Source: Plantago elongata (Eukaryota > Streptophyta > Magnoliopsida > Lamiales > Plantaginaceae). Taken from it: a DNA stretch of 64,000 nucleotides. Numbering within the stretch: position 1 is the first letter of the stretch; each line of letters begins with the position of its first letter. This document shows, one piece after another, positions 37,198 to 48,880 of the stretch. Made by a program: the position numbers and the translations under genes. Location of the stretch: assembly GCA_036897095.1 (NCBI GenBank), contig JAYMSP010000022.1, positions 1 to 64,000 of the forward strand, read 5' to 3'. The notes beneath the pieces are model-generated. The model saw nothing but the letters and a program-made list of their open reading frames with translations. It did not search any database and was not told the DNA's origin.

Positions 37198-39233
37198 ATG
37201 GGTGAATTGTCAGGCATTGAAAATGGGAACAAGTTCTTACAGGAAGAACCCATCCCGGTCTGGAAATTCGTCCTGGTCGCGTCCTTAGCGGCCGGGATCC
37301 AGTTCGGGTGGGCTCTTCAGCTTTCGCTCCTGACTCCGTATATCCAAATGCTCGGCCTGCCACACGGGGCGGCCTCGTTCATTTGGTTATGTGGACCGGT
37401 TTCGGGTCTGCTGGTCCAGCCTTTGGCAGGGTATTTTAGTGATAGGTGTAAATCCAGATTCGGGAGGCGTCGCCCTTTTATCATGTCGGGCGCATGCCTT
37501 GTCGCGGTAGCCGTTATTCTTATTGGCTTCGCGGCGGATATAGGCCATTCGGCTGGTGATGATATGACTAAGAAGACCAAGCCGAGGGCAGTTGTTGTTT
37601 TTGTTGTAGGATTCTGGATTCTTGACGTAGCCAATAATATGTTGCAGGTACGTCTGATCTGTTCGAGCACCGTTAGATCCACTTTTTTTTAAAGAATTAG
37701 TCAAGGTTCATTTCTTCTTAGTCAGAAGAAATGATTATCCAACTTATATTTTGTGTTCGAACCACGTTAGACATTGAATTAATGTTCGTGCCCGATCCCC
37801 TTTTCTTAAAGGTAAATTCTCCCATGAAAATGTTAGTCCGTTTTATATTTAGAATCACATAAAACACGATAAAGTTCTTGTTTGATTTAATGATGTGTGA
37901 TGTGTCAGATCCCCTTTATAAAAGGTTCAATTGTCCTAAAATTAGGGATTTAAATTTCCAATTTACATTTTGTGTCTAATTCACACAAACAATTTATTTT
38001 CTTCATTTGCAGGGACCATGCAGGGCGTTCCTGGCAGATTTATCAGCCGGAAACGAGAAGAAAATGACACACGCGATGTCGTTTTTCGCCTTCTTCATGG
38101 GAATCGGCAACGTGCTTGGGTACGCGGCAGGTTCATACAACAATCTACACACTTTCTTGCCCTTCACCAGAACGGATGCCTGTGAAGTATTCTGTGCAAA
38201 TCTCAAGACCTGTTTCCTCATTCATATCTGCCTCATCTTGAGTCTCACAATTACGGCGTTGTCCATTGTAAAGGAGCCCGTTGTCAACGTTGTGGATGAT
38301 GATCGCAAGGGAGGTAGCTTTATGGTTTTTGTCGAATTGTTTGGTGCTCTGAAGAACCTGAGCAAGCCTATGTGGATCCTGATGTTGGTCACTTGCCTCA
38401 ACTGGATCGCGTGGTTCCCGTTCTTGCTGTATGATACTGACTGGATGGGTAGGGAAGTGTACGGAGGTAAGGTTAACCAGTCGGTGTATGATATGGGTGT
38501 TCGTGCGGGTGCCATTGGCTTGATGCTCAATTCCGTCGTTTTGGGGATCACTTCGATTTTACTGTATTTCTTCTCTAAAGGTGCTAAGGCAGCTAAGACA
38601 TGGTGGCTCGGGGTTAACATCGTGCTTGCACTTGGTCTGGCCGCGACAGTTTGGGTTAGCTACCATGCCAAGAGCGTGAGGGTACTTGGTGCCAGCGGGG
38701 AGGCCCTGCCACCGTCTTTTGAGGTGAAGGCCAGTGCATTAGCTATCTTTGCGATACTCGGTATCCCTCTGGCCGTGACCTTCTCGGTCCCTTTCGCTTT
38801 GGCAGCGATCTATTGCAGTCGGAACACTAATAGCGGTGGAGCAGGACAAGGTATATAAGAAAGAAAGTACTGAAGTAAAATATCATTTCATTTAGGTTCT
38901 CTTTTGCCTGATTCAGTGTCTAATGCGCAGGTCTATCATTGGGAGTTATGAATCTTTCCATTGTCATTCCACAGGTAAAGTCTTTTAATCTGTGATATGT
39001 TTCTGAAAAACAAGCTTTAAATTTTTATTGAGGATTATGTTCTTGTACAACAGATAATAGTATCATTATCAAGTGGGCCGTTGGACAAGGCGTTCGGAGG
39101 AGGTAACTTGCCAGCGTTTATAATGGGAGCAATCGGAGCTGTCTTCAGTGGTGTTCTTGCCTTCATCTTTCTTCCCGCCCCAAAGATAGACAACAATGTG
39201 AATCCTTTTGCAGTAGGAGGCGGAGGACATTGA
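37198..39233 (+). CDS. SUT-2: sucrose transporter, four exons
   Basis: Exons 37198-37647, 38013-38850, 38941-38984 and 39054-39233 give 503 residues. Type-I-like sucrose symporter: [19 protein letters not shown] (TM1), [62 protein letters not shown] (Asp291, Arg297, Glu298), and [14 protein letters not shown]. All motifs are intact. Compared with SUT-1 it lacks the intron in [11 protein letters not shown], so that region is continuous in exon 2. The loop between helices 6 and 7 is short and the C-terminus ends in a glycine-rich GGGGH. Closest paralogue in the window is SUT-3. Plasma membrane H+/sucrose import is inferred; a subgroup-specific role cannot be read. Confidence 0.94.
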
Positions 39234-40156
39234 CTGAAGTAGCTTACAGTTTTTGTTTTCGTTCAAGTTGAATTTTTGTTACATACCATGTTCTTCTACA
39301 AGGAACATCAGCAGGTTTTGGTGAAATTCCATTTGTCTCGCAACTATTCCTGTTGTGGCGTAAGCTGTGATGGGAGCAGAGTTGTAGCGTTCTCATATTC
39401 CAGTGTGTTTCTCTTGTTACTGCAATGTATACAATTCCGTAACTTCTCGGTTAGCATTTTTGTATGTAATAAGATTAGCATGTATTCATCAGTAATAACA
39501 AATTTTCTCAAGGTTTCAATTGTTGGAGTTCTCTTATCTGTATTCTGTACTTCAATCTAATTCTATTCATCGATCGAGACACACTGCAAATGAACGACGA
39601 AGACTAAAACATTTTTATGTTGCATCAGCATATACATTTATGGCCTTAGTGAATAAGAACTCAAATAGGCCTCTACTAAAGTCGAAAAGTACTTGAACCC
39701 AGACAAACCTGTATCTTTAAGAGTCTGATTGCAAGTCCAAAGCATCATTTGCATTCTGAAAGTCCTGCGATTTGTTCAATAGCAAGCATCAAGTATCAAA
39801 AATGTAAAAATACCAGTCAAACTCATGTACAGTTCTTGAGATATACTAGAGTCGTCATAAGAGATTTAAGATGTGAGCAAATTTTTAGGCCATAAAATCA
39901 GTTCTGCAGAACTACAGACATATGTTGATCTTGAATTTTGCTAGCAAGAGAAGTAAATATTATTCTACACATAATGTTCTTGAGATATCCACGAGTCTAA
40001 GATGTTGAAAGGAAGAAAATTTAGGCCAATAACCAAACTTTATCAGTTTTGCCACACTGCTGACCAATATGCAACCTAACAATGCCAATCTTGTATACCA
40101 TGTGATGCAATAATCAGATAGTTAGATTCAGAATCTATGAAGGGATGAGAAGTTTA

Positions 40157-40336
40157 CTACTGGCAAGTCTCTAGCTCAAGTCTCTGAAGATCGTTCATTG
40201 AGAGGTTGTCCAAGCAATCTTCGATTTTCCTTCTGGTTTCACCATGTCTTGGTCTTAAGTTCAGTCTGATGAGCATTTCGAAAAACATACTGAGATGTTG
40301 AGACTTGAGTTGATCTGCAAGAACTTTAGAACGTTA
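40157..40336 (-). pseudogene. Coding-like relic, family unknown
   Basis: A minus-strand open segment reads RSKVLADQLKSQHLSMFFEM, then LIRLNLRPRHGETRRKIEDC, LDNLSMNDLQRLELETCQ and a stop. The amphipathic, charged composition looks like genuine protein. The same frame is closed immediately upstream, where AASDNDEEFCKRLVL precedes a stop codon. It looks like the C-terminal end of a decayed gene or gene fragment. I do not recognise the family and found no intact copy in the window. Confidence 0.35.
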
Positions 40337-41756
40337 GAGTACAAGCCTTTTGCAGAACTCTTCATCATTATCTGATGCCGCCCGTCATGCTTTGAACACT
40401 GCCATTATGAGTGATAATAATGAACAGGAGACATTCCCTTCGACCTTGTGGGGAACATGGAACCGCTACCAATTTATTCATGAGCATCTTCTGTCGCATA
40501 CCATCATCACTGCTATCATCTCTGAATAAAACTAGAAACGATCATCAGCATGAGCAGAAGTTATGGCCTAAAGTTCTCAATTTCTCACCAAACACCTTGC
40601 ATTCTTCTTCACCCAGTTCCCAATAATTGAAGGTTCTCAATGTCTCATCTCAGCAACAGCATACTCATTTACATGTTCTGCATTTTGCTCTTCATACTTC
40701 CTTCAGGCTCTCTAGATTCTCATGCATGAGATAGTTCTGTCCAAACGAAGAGCACAGATGCAAAAAGTGATCAGATGGAAAGAAACATGATCAAGGAAAT
40801 GTTACCTACTTAATGAAGCCTTCCTTGTAAAATGTGCGTATAAGTCCTATCTTAGGATGTCCGAATGAATTTGTCATCGTCATGAAAAGGGCAGGAAACT
40901 GAAAATTCTTTTTGCTAATAGTGTTATATATAACACACACCGTTCTGTTTCATATTCCCAAACCAAAAGTCCACTTTCAATAACTTTCTGAACAATGGCA
41001 ACAATATAATTAGCAGATATACTTAATCAAACATGAATTTCAGTCTTAGGAAAAGTAACCAAAACAAGAGGCTCAGGTCGAAATGTAGGCTTGTAGGTTG
41101 AGCAAAGAACATAAGCAGAAGAAAATGGTTCAAAATGTGGAGAACTAAATTGGAAATCCAGTATTTGTACAATCAGATTGGCATTAATCCTATTGAAATT
41201 TGTTCATCAGAAGAGCATTTTCGTCTGCAATTCATCAAAAATCGTTAGAAAGAATATCCGGAAAATCACATTTTGGAATGAATTCCCCAATCACCCACCT
41301 ATTTTTTTTTTAACATAGATCAGGCTTGTCCATTTCTTTCCGTTCCCATGCTTCACAACATTTGCCAATTCATGATTTTTGGAGAGCGTTTTTCACCCGT
41401 TCTGTGTTTTTCTTTTTTTTCGAAATCCTCATTAACCTGTGTTATTTATAATCTCTCTGCTCCACATTACGCGGATACCATCTCAAAGAAAATATGCACC
41501 TTCTAGTAATCTAGGAATCTCTAAATTCTTGTGGAAACGCTACATTTTAGGAAGAAATGGAAAGATAATTCACTCAATCCAAGATGCCATAATTCCATTA
41601 ATATAAGAACTATCTAAAGTAAAGGATAATTGGCTTCTTTTCAATCTTATTTTCTTCTAGAATAAATGCACCAATCAATAATCCTAGGCATGTAGTTTAG
41701 AGGCTTATATGAAATGAACACTAATATCTATGTATTGACAATGATAGACCATCAAA

Positions 41757-41787
41757 TTTTCTTGGACTAGCGACCATTCAGGAACAT
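41757..41787 (+). promoter_or_regulatory. Promoter block shared by SUT-3 and SUT-2
   Basis: Second copy of the block described at 36924-36957, 240 bases upstream of the SUT-3 ATG, differing at only a few positions. Confidence 0.5.
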
Positions 41788-41996
41788 TGTTTCTAAAACT
41801 TGCCTTATGGTCCAAACTGTTGAAACTTCATTATATAATTGCAAATGATTAAGCCAATTAATTTTTTTGGCACCATCTAGTACATCCAGCCTCCTACCGT
41901 TCGCCTACCAGTCTGCCTTGTCTCTCTGTATGAAAATATTCATACCAGAGAGATTGCAATAACCATATAAACACAAGGCCGGAAGAAGAACAAAAA

Positions 41997-43752
41997 ATGG
42001 AGAACGGTGGGGGAGAAATGAGCGTGCAAGATGTGGTTCCCATGTGGAAGTTCGTCCTCCTTTCATCGATTGCAGCTGGTATCCAGTTCGGTTGGGCGCT
42101 TCAGCTGTCGCTGTTGACTCCGTACGTCCAAATGTTGGGTTTGCCCCATGGGGCTACCTCTTTCATTTGGCTATGCGGACCGATTTCTGGATTGTTGGTG
42201 CAGCCGATAGCCGGCTACTTTAGTGACAGGTGTAATTCCAGATTTGGGAGGCGTCGTCCCTTCATCGCAGCAGGTGCATCACTCGTTGGCCTAGCCGTGG
42301 TTCTGATTGGTTTCGCGGCTGATATAGGTTACTCGGCTGGAGATGATTTGAGAGAAAGGACAAAGCCGAGGGCCGTTGCTGTTTTCGTTGTCGGGTTCTG
42401 GATCCTTGATGTTGCCAACAATATGTTGCAGGTAAGTCGGAACTTATAGAGAGGTGGGGAACTAATCCATTTATAAAAAACTCCAGATAGGTTCCTTGAA
42501 TTCTATTGCAGGGTCCATGCAGGGCATTCCTGGCTGATTTATCTGCCGGAGACGAGAAAAAAATGACCAGCGCGATGTCGTTCTTCGCCTTCTTCATGGG
42601 GATGGGCAACATTTTAGGCTACTCTGCGGGTTCATACAGCCAGCTACACAGGTTCCTGCCATTTACCCGAACCGAAGCCTGTGATATCTTCTGTGCAAAT
42701 CTCAAGACCTGTTTCATCATCCATGTATGCCTCCTCGCGGTCCTCACAATAACCTCACTGAGCATCGTCAAGGAACCAAATACCTACGAAGTAGACGACG
42801 GAAGGAAGAGTGGTGGTCTAATGGTTTTCGTGGAGATGTTCAGTGCCCTAAAAAACTTGAGTAAGCCCATGTGGATCCTCATGTTGGTGACTTGTCTCAA
42901 CTGGATCGCATGGTTCGCCTTCTTGTTGTACGATACCGACTGGATGGGTAGAGAAGTATACGGCGGCACAGTAGGCCAGTCCATCTACTCTGAAGGTGTC
43001 CGTGCCGGTGCAGTAGGTTTGATGCTAAATTCGGTCATATTAGGCATCACTTCTATCTTATTGTACTTATTCAACAAGGGTGCCGGAGCAGCTAAGACAT
43101 GGTGGCTTGCGGTTAACATCATCCTTGCGGTTGGCCTAGCAGGCACCGTCCTGGTCAGTCAGTACGCGAGGCAGATGAGGCAGTTTGGTGCCAATGGCGA
43201 AGCTCTAGTTCCCTCATTTCATGTCAGGGCTAGCGCCTTGGCAATTTTCACAATACTCGGTATCCCTTGGGCTGTTACCTTGAGTGTTCCGTTCGCTTTG
43301 GCTTCGATCTATTGCAGTCGGAACAGTAATTGTGCAGGACAAGGTACTTCTGGAACTGCTAAAACTTCACTGTAGTTCTGTTTTCAGTTGTTTTTATCTG
43401 ATTGGTTTTGATGTGTTCTGAATTTCTGATCAGGTCTATCATTGGGAGTTCTCAATCTTTCGATTGTCGTTCCACAGGTACGGCTTTGATACATAATGAC
43501 AAACATAACACTTTATATCATTTCCACTGGTACACTCTCTAATTAATATGTCGTTTACATATTGTAACAAACGAACAGATTATAGTGTCACTATCAAGCG
43601 GACCATTAGACAATGCATTCAATGGAGGGAACTTGCCGGCATTCATAATGGGATCGATTGCAGCTGTATTCAGCGGCATACTCGCCTTCATCTTCCTTCC
43701 AGCATCTGATCAACGCGTCAACTCGACATTCGCTGCGGGAGGAGGGCATTGA
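41997..43752 (+). CDS. SUT-3: sucrose transporter, four exons
   Basis: Exons 41997-42431, 42512-43343, 43434-43477 and 43579-43752 give 494 residues. Close paralogue of SUT-2 with the same intron positions and the same missing intron at GIP(L/W)A-VT. Motifs [61 protein letters not shown] and [14 protein letters not shown] are intact. Intron 1 is only 80 bases, against 365 in SUT-2. Twelve-helix plasma membrane H+/sucrose symport is expected. The SUT-2/SUT-3 pair arose by a tandem duplication after the split from the SUT-1 lineage. Confidence 0.94.
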
Positions 43753-43759
43753 TGGAAAT

Positions 43760-45650
43760 ATACATTATCCAGCATCCAAGTTCTCTTGTAACTTGTGAAA
43801 GCTGGATTGGATACATCGATCGATCAACTTGTATTTGGCATTGTGTCTTCTTGTTGTCACAGAAAATCATCGAATTGAATTATTTTTTCTCCACATTTGT
43901 TACCAGTATGCATGCATATATACATTTCCCTCAGTTTTGAGTTAGTCAGGTAGTGTGTGCCTGAAAATTCATATTGTTGGGATCGATCGAGGACACATTC
44001 AGTCAGCATAGACTCAGTCGGGGTAGAGATAGGAGTGCACGCGGATGGGGCAATCGACTCATTGCCCCGTCTCCTAACTATAATGTACCTTTCACTTGTA
44101 TAGATATACGATCGTTTATCTGGAGAAAGCTTATACAAGCATTTGTGTAGAACATAAGCAAATTTCATTTTCAAAAGAATGGAATCCACCGGGTTCTTGA
44201 AATAGCAGAGATTTATACAAGTGAAATAGCTTTCACAGCTTCTCTATAACTTTGAGGTTATAAATGATAGAACTGTTACGTACGCAAAACTTAACATATT
44301 TATCATTTTTAGTTCACCGTAAACTACCATAGAGTTGCATATCAATGCAAAAGGGAACCCATCCCATCCAAAACAGATAAAATACTTAAATTTATACACA
44401 AATTATACATTTTACCATTAATATAAAATTTACTATACTTGCTTTTTTAGTATAAATTATTTTAAATTTTCAATTAATACTACGCATCGGCCATGTATAA
44501 GACGGGAAGAGGATTAACTGGCCACGAGTGCAGGAAATTATTTCCGATAATGAACTTATTAGTTCATAATTCCACAATTTATATAACCTGTAGATGAAAC
44601 TTCATATTCTTCCACTTAATTGTAGTAATAGTAGTAAAATTATTTATTCTAAAGAATCTCATTATTCATCAATTTCTAAATTGGAAAAAAAAAAGAATTT
44701 CTAAATTGACCACAATATGTTTACCATCAAGCTGATGAGCACCTGTCTGGTCCTTGATGTTCTTCGAAATTTGGAGACGAACTCCAAGTTGCTGCGAAAC
44801 ACAAGTACTACATCAGTTATTTTCTAAAAAAAATGATAGAAACATAATTACTACAATATTTGTGAGACCCTAAAGTTTCGGATAAGTTTCATAGAGATTA
44901 AAGGATTCAAACACTATTCATATAAGAAAGAAAAAAAAGTGCACATTCTATTTCGAGATTCAAAGTGCGCAGAACGGGACTTGCGTTTGTTACAGTGACC
45001 AACATATCAGAATTAGTTGCCAAAATAGCCTAAAAATGCAAAGAGTCGGGCATCAGCGCACAACAGATGTAAGTTTCTCTTTTGACAAAAACTTACAAAT
45101 TTACGTTTTTTCCCAATAATGTAATGAAATTGCTTTTAATTCTCTTCCACATTATCCATTATCCAATATCCACACATCTTTCACCTGATATGATAAGATA
45201 ACTTTTGGTCACAATGAACTAAAGTTAGAATTACCCCATGACCCCATAATAAATTAATAATTAATACTGCAGCATAATGATAAGCATCATGTAAATGGGT
45301 GATTCATCCAAATTTTAGGAGAAAAAACTCTTGACTTCAAATTAAAAGAATGCCAATAACTATAATTAGCAAGAGTCAAGACCATTGATTTTGCGTGAAA
45401 GTATGAACAAGTCAAATTTCTACCTGTTGATATATCATATTTAAATAGGATAGAAAACACATTATTACTTCACTTTGATCATTTTTCCCTCTTGCATGCA
45501 TGTGTAAATCTGTGTCTTGTGTAAATTTTAATCCTGCTCAAGACAAGTTTTCACAGACGCAAAACACACGTGCATTCACGATATATTCATATTTTCCGGG
45601 GAAAAAACACCTATTTTAATCATCAAATACTTCAAGGAATACTAACTTAC
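43760..45650. other. Intergenic region between SUT-3 and SUT-4
   Basis: No gene or transposon recognised. The segment from about 45.4 kb onward is similar to sequence upstream of SUT-5 (48.6-48.9 kb) and marks the left edge of the duplicated unit. Confidence 0.55.
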
Positions 45651-45658
45651 ATGCTTAC

Positions 45659-47721
45659 ATGGATTTTCTAGATACATCAATTCAAGTCTGTGAACCAATA
45701 CCTTTAAAGAAGTTAACCCTGATAGCTTCGGTAGCAGCAGCATCGCAGTACAGCTGGGCGTTGCAGTTTTCGCTTTTCACACCGTACTCCCAACTTTTAG
45801 GCGTACCCCATTCTTTCGTATCCATAATATGGCTTTGTGGTCCCATTTCCGGTTTGGTCGTCCAACCATTAGTTGGTCAACTTAGTGACCATTGCACATC
45901 ACGTTTTGGTAGGCGCAGACCGTACATAGTGTCAGGTGCCATAATGCTCTGCATCGGGTGCCTCCTCATAGCTTTTGCAGCGGATATGGGTAGGTCTCTA
46001 GGTGATTCGTTAGTACAGGAAACAAAACCAAGAGCCATTGCGGTACTCCTGGTTGGAGTTTGGTTGATGGACATTGCGAACAATATGATACAGGGACCAT
46101 GCAGAGCCCTTTTGGCAGACATTGCAAACTATGATGATACCATGGTCACCGTAGGGAATGCACTTTTCTCCTTTTTCATGGCAGTCGGAAATATACTAGG
46201 GTATGCCTTTGGGTCATTTGGCCTATTTTATCAGCTTATACCCTTCATGAAAACAGAAGCTTGTGGGATTTATTGTGCTAATCTGAAGACGTGCTTCCTC
46301 ATATGTACTCTCCTCACTGTGATAATAGTCACAATCATGACAGTTAATATTAAGGAGGAGAGGCTCGACCCAATGCTTTTGGAAATTTCACGAGAAAAAC
46401 TCGACCCGGATGAGAGCCAACCAACATTGCTGGTGCAGATATTGGTAGCAACTAGACGCCAGCCAAGGAAAATTTGGACACTGTATGCTGTGACAGCACT
46501 AACTTCAATTGGATTCTTCCCCTTTCTGCTATATGACACAGATTGGATGGGGAAGGAAATTTACGGGGGAGATCCTATGGGGAATTCAGTTCAGGTTAAG
46601 TTGTATGATGACGGGGTACGAGCAGGATCTATGGCACTTATGTTGTATGTGATGATCACAGGTGCTGCTTCCTTGTATATGGAACCATTGGTGCGCTTAT
46701 GTGGGAGTACTAGACGTATTTGTGGGATAGGAGACTTTATACTTGCATTCGGAATGGTGTTGACAGTAGTGATTACTGAATTGGCTACGAATGCTAGAAA
46801 TGGTGTGGCTACAACAGGCCTGCCTCCGCCTACTGAAATAACCTTATTCAGCTACGCGCTGTTCGTCATGTTGGGTTTACCACTAGCGGTAAGTGTAATG
46901 TGCTTCACGTGTAATCTGCAAAAAATCAGCTGCTTTAGAATTAAGCTGCATATTTTTAAGATAAAAGTAAAGAAAGTGAATTTGGAACTAATAGTGAAAT
47001 TGTTGCCTCATCTATTTGCAGGTCGCTTATAGCATACCTTTTGCTCTAGCATCCATATACACGAAAGCAGGAAGCACTGGTCAAGGTATATTTCGAAATA
47101 ATATTAGTTATATGAATATTAACCTGGAATATTTGGGGCTAACTGTGTATGCCACTTCTGAGGCATGGCTAACAGTCAGAATACTTCCTATGTTTTCCAA
47201 AACGGTGCAAAATAGTACCCATTGAAGAAGTTCTTTCTTTTTCATTTATTGTTTTGCAAAAAACAATTGGGCTGCTACTTTCACATGTAAAGAAAACATC
47301 TAGAGGTTTTCTGCCTATCTTAAGACACAGTTACTTGCACTCTAGAAACATGTTTTCTAGCTCTCATATGTTATACCCTATATACTCCTCAGGACTTGCG
47401 TTGGGACTTCTTAATCTTTCAATCGTTATTCCACAAGTAAGTCTATTTTATAAACATCATCTTCAGCAAAAAATTCTAAAAATTAACATCTAACATTAAA
47501 CCTCAAGCTTGTAAACTGAACCAACATCAATCATTTACTGCATATGTTACACTACCTATCATATCATCATCTCTGGACTCAAACAGATGGCAGCAGCTTT
47601 GGTTATTGGACCATTGGATTCTCTTTTCGGGGGTAGCAATCTACCATCGTTTGTGATGGGAGGCATTGCTGCTGCAGCAGGAGGATTTATTGCAATGAAT
47701 TTTCTTCCAGCAGAAGACTAG
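45659..47721 (+). CDS. SUT-4: divergent sucrose transporter-like protein
   Basis: Exons 45659-46888, 47022-47085, 47393-47436 and 47587-47721 give 490 residues in frame. Family features: YSWALQFSLFTPYSQLLGVP then His, [47 protein letters not shown] (no intron here, unlike SUT-1 to SUT-3), YDTDWMGKEIYGGDPMG and [14 protein letters not shown]. The position of OsSUT1 Arg335 is Lys299, next to Glu300; I recall Lys there in some working SUTs, so this need not be inactivating. The segment ASLYMEPLVRLCGSTRRICG and the short C-terminus (FLPAED) differ strongly from SUT-1. It is a complete twelve-helix GPH-family carrier, probably at a membrane importing sucrose or a related glucoside. ATG at 45651 opens a 6-codon frame overlapping the start. 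Confidence 0.88.
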
Positions 47722-47729
47722 TTGCAATA

Positions 47730-47770
47730 GGAGATTTTATTAGAATGAATATACTCCAGGCTGAAGTTTA
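47730..47770 (+). repeat. Tandem echo of the last exon in the SUT-4 3' UTR
   Basis: Just after the SUT-4 stop, GGAGATTTTATTAGAATGAA and TATACTCCAGGCTGAAG repeat the end of the coding exon (GGAGGATTTATTGCAATGAA then TTTTCTTCCAGCAGAAG). The second copy resembles the SUT-5 terminus (ATGAATATACTCCCGGCTGG) more than its own coding copy, so it looks like a remnant of unequal exchange or conversion between the two. Confidence 0.55.
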
Positions 47771-48880
47771 GTCCAAAAGGTGTGGTTTGTATAGGATATT
47801 GAACAATTTTTGCCTAAGAGGTAGTTGTTTTTGTATATTTTTGTATAGTATATACATACATTGAGAAGAATGCATTAATACTTATTTTTTTGTATATACG
47901 CAAATTGTCCTCTCCTTCCTCTCCTTTCCTTTTCTCTTTTCTATTTCAATTTCAAGCAAACCAACATTACATTTCATTATAATCATGACATTGTGGGGAT
48001 AAAACATATTCAGATTAACTAACACTGAAGGGAAGAAACAAAAAAAAAAAAAGAAAAAAAAGAAAGAAAAAGAAAGGAAAGGGTCCAAAAGGCAGGACTG
48101 AGAAGCAGCTGCACGCCCAAATAGAAATATACAGCAACATGTTGTATGATATATACAGATGAAGTCCTGCCAGTATGATAAAAGTATAGTGTTGAATACT
48201 TTATGCCTGAAAGTTTGGAAGTTGTTGATGTCATTTTAGCCACAAAAGGTGAAAAAGAGCTATGCAACACATACAAATTCTCTTCCAATTTTAAACATGT
48301 TCAGTGTTCAAAATGACACTTCCGCAGGAAAAGCGCGTAGGGGATTTAATCTAAGGAAACGCATCCACAGGAAACAGCTTGAGTAAAACTAACCAAAACG
48401 GGGTGAGATGTTGGTTGTGCTTTAGAAACAAAATCTAGTAAAACTCTTTGAGTGCACTTGAAGAATATCAGTGACTCAGTGGATAGTGGAGAACTAGTTC
48501 AGCTGCAGAGATGAAGAAATTTAGCAGAGAAGAAGCTGACTAGAGTTCGAACCATTAACCAAATTTATGATTGCAAACTCACAGTCTCTGGAAGTGGACA
48601 GGCTAGAGGAGCTATAGCGTATAGTATTAACCCTCACATAAATTGGACAGAAACATTATTAGTTCACTTTGATCATCCTCTTCTCACTGCATTCACTTTG
48701 ATCAAGCTCCAATGCATGAGTAACTTTGTGTGACTGTAAATTTCATTTCTGCATGTGCCAGCAAAGAAGCACAGACACACAAAAGACAAGTGCATTAAGC
48801 CATTGATGATGTTCATATTGTCTGGAAAACATTATCTCTATTGTTGATAAATTTTTCAGGAGAATATAAAAGGGCATGCT
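47730..48880. other. Intergenic region between SUT-4 and SUT-5
   Basis: No gene. Contains a purine-rich A/G tract at about 48028-48082 and the boundary of the two duplicated units near 48600. The SUT-5 upstream sequence is recognisably the copy of the SUT-4 promoter. Confidence 0.55.

Larger units (their letters stand above)
39240..41990. other. Intergenic region between SUT-2 and SUT-3
   Basis: About 2.7 kb without an intact gene. A short coding-like segment lies on the minus strand at 40157-40336, described separately. The last 250 bases hold the SUT-3 promoter with the block shared with SUT-2. Confidence 0.5.
45400..48600. repeat. Left unit of a roughly 3 kb tandem segmental duplication (SUT-4)
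   Basis: Promoter words (ACATTATTA then TTCACTTTGATCAT), coding sequence, intron 2 (GGGGCTAA, TACCCATT), 3' UTR (CACATTGAGAAGAATGCATT-like) and downstream sequence (GAGCTATG, ATGAAGAAAT, AGAGTTCGA) recur in the same order in the unit at about 48600-51400. Boundaries are approximate. The duplication therefore copied the gene with its flanks. Confidence 0.65.
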
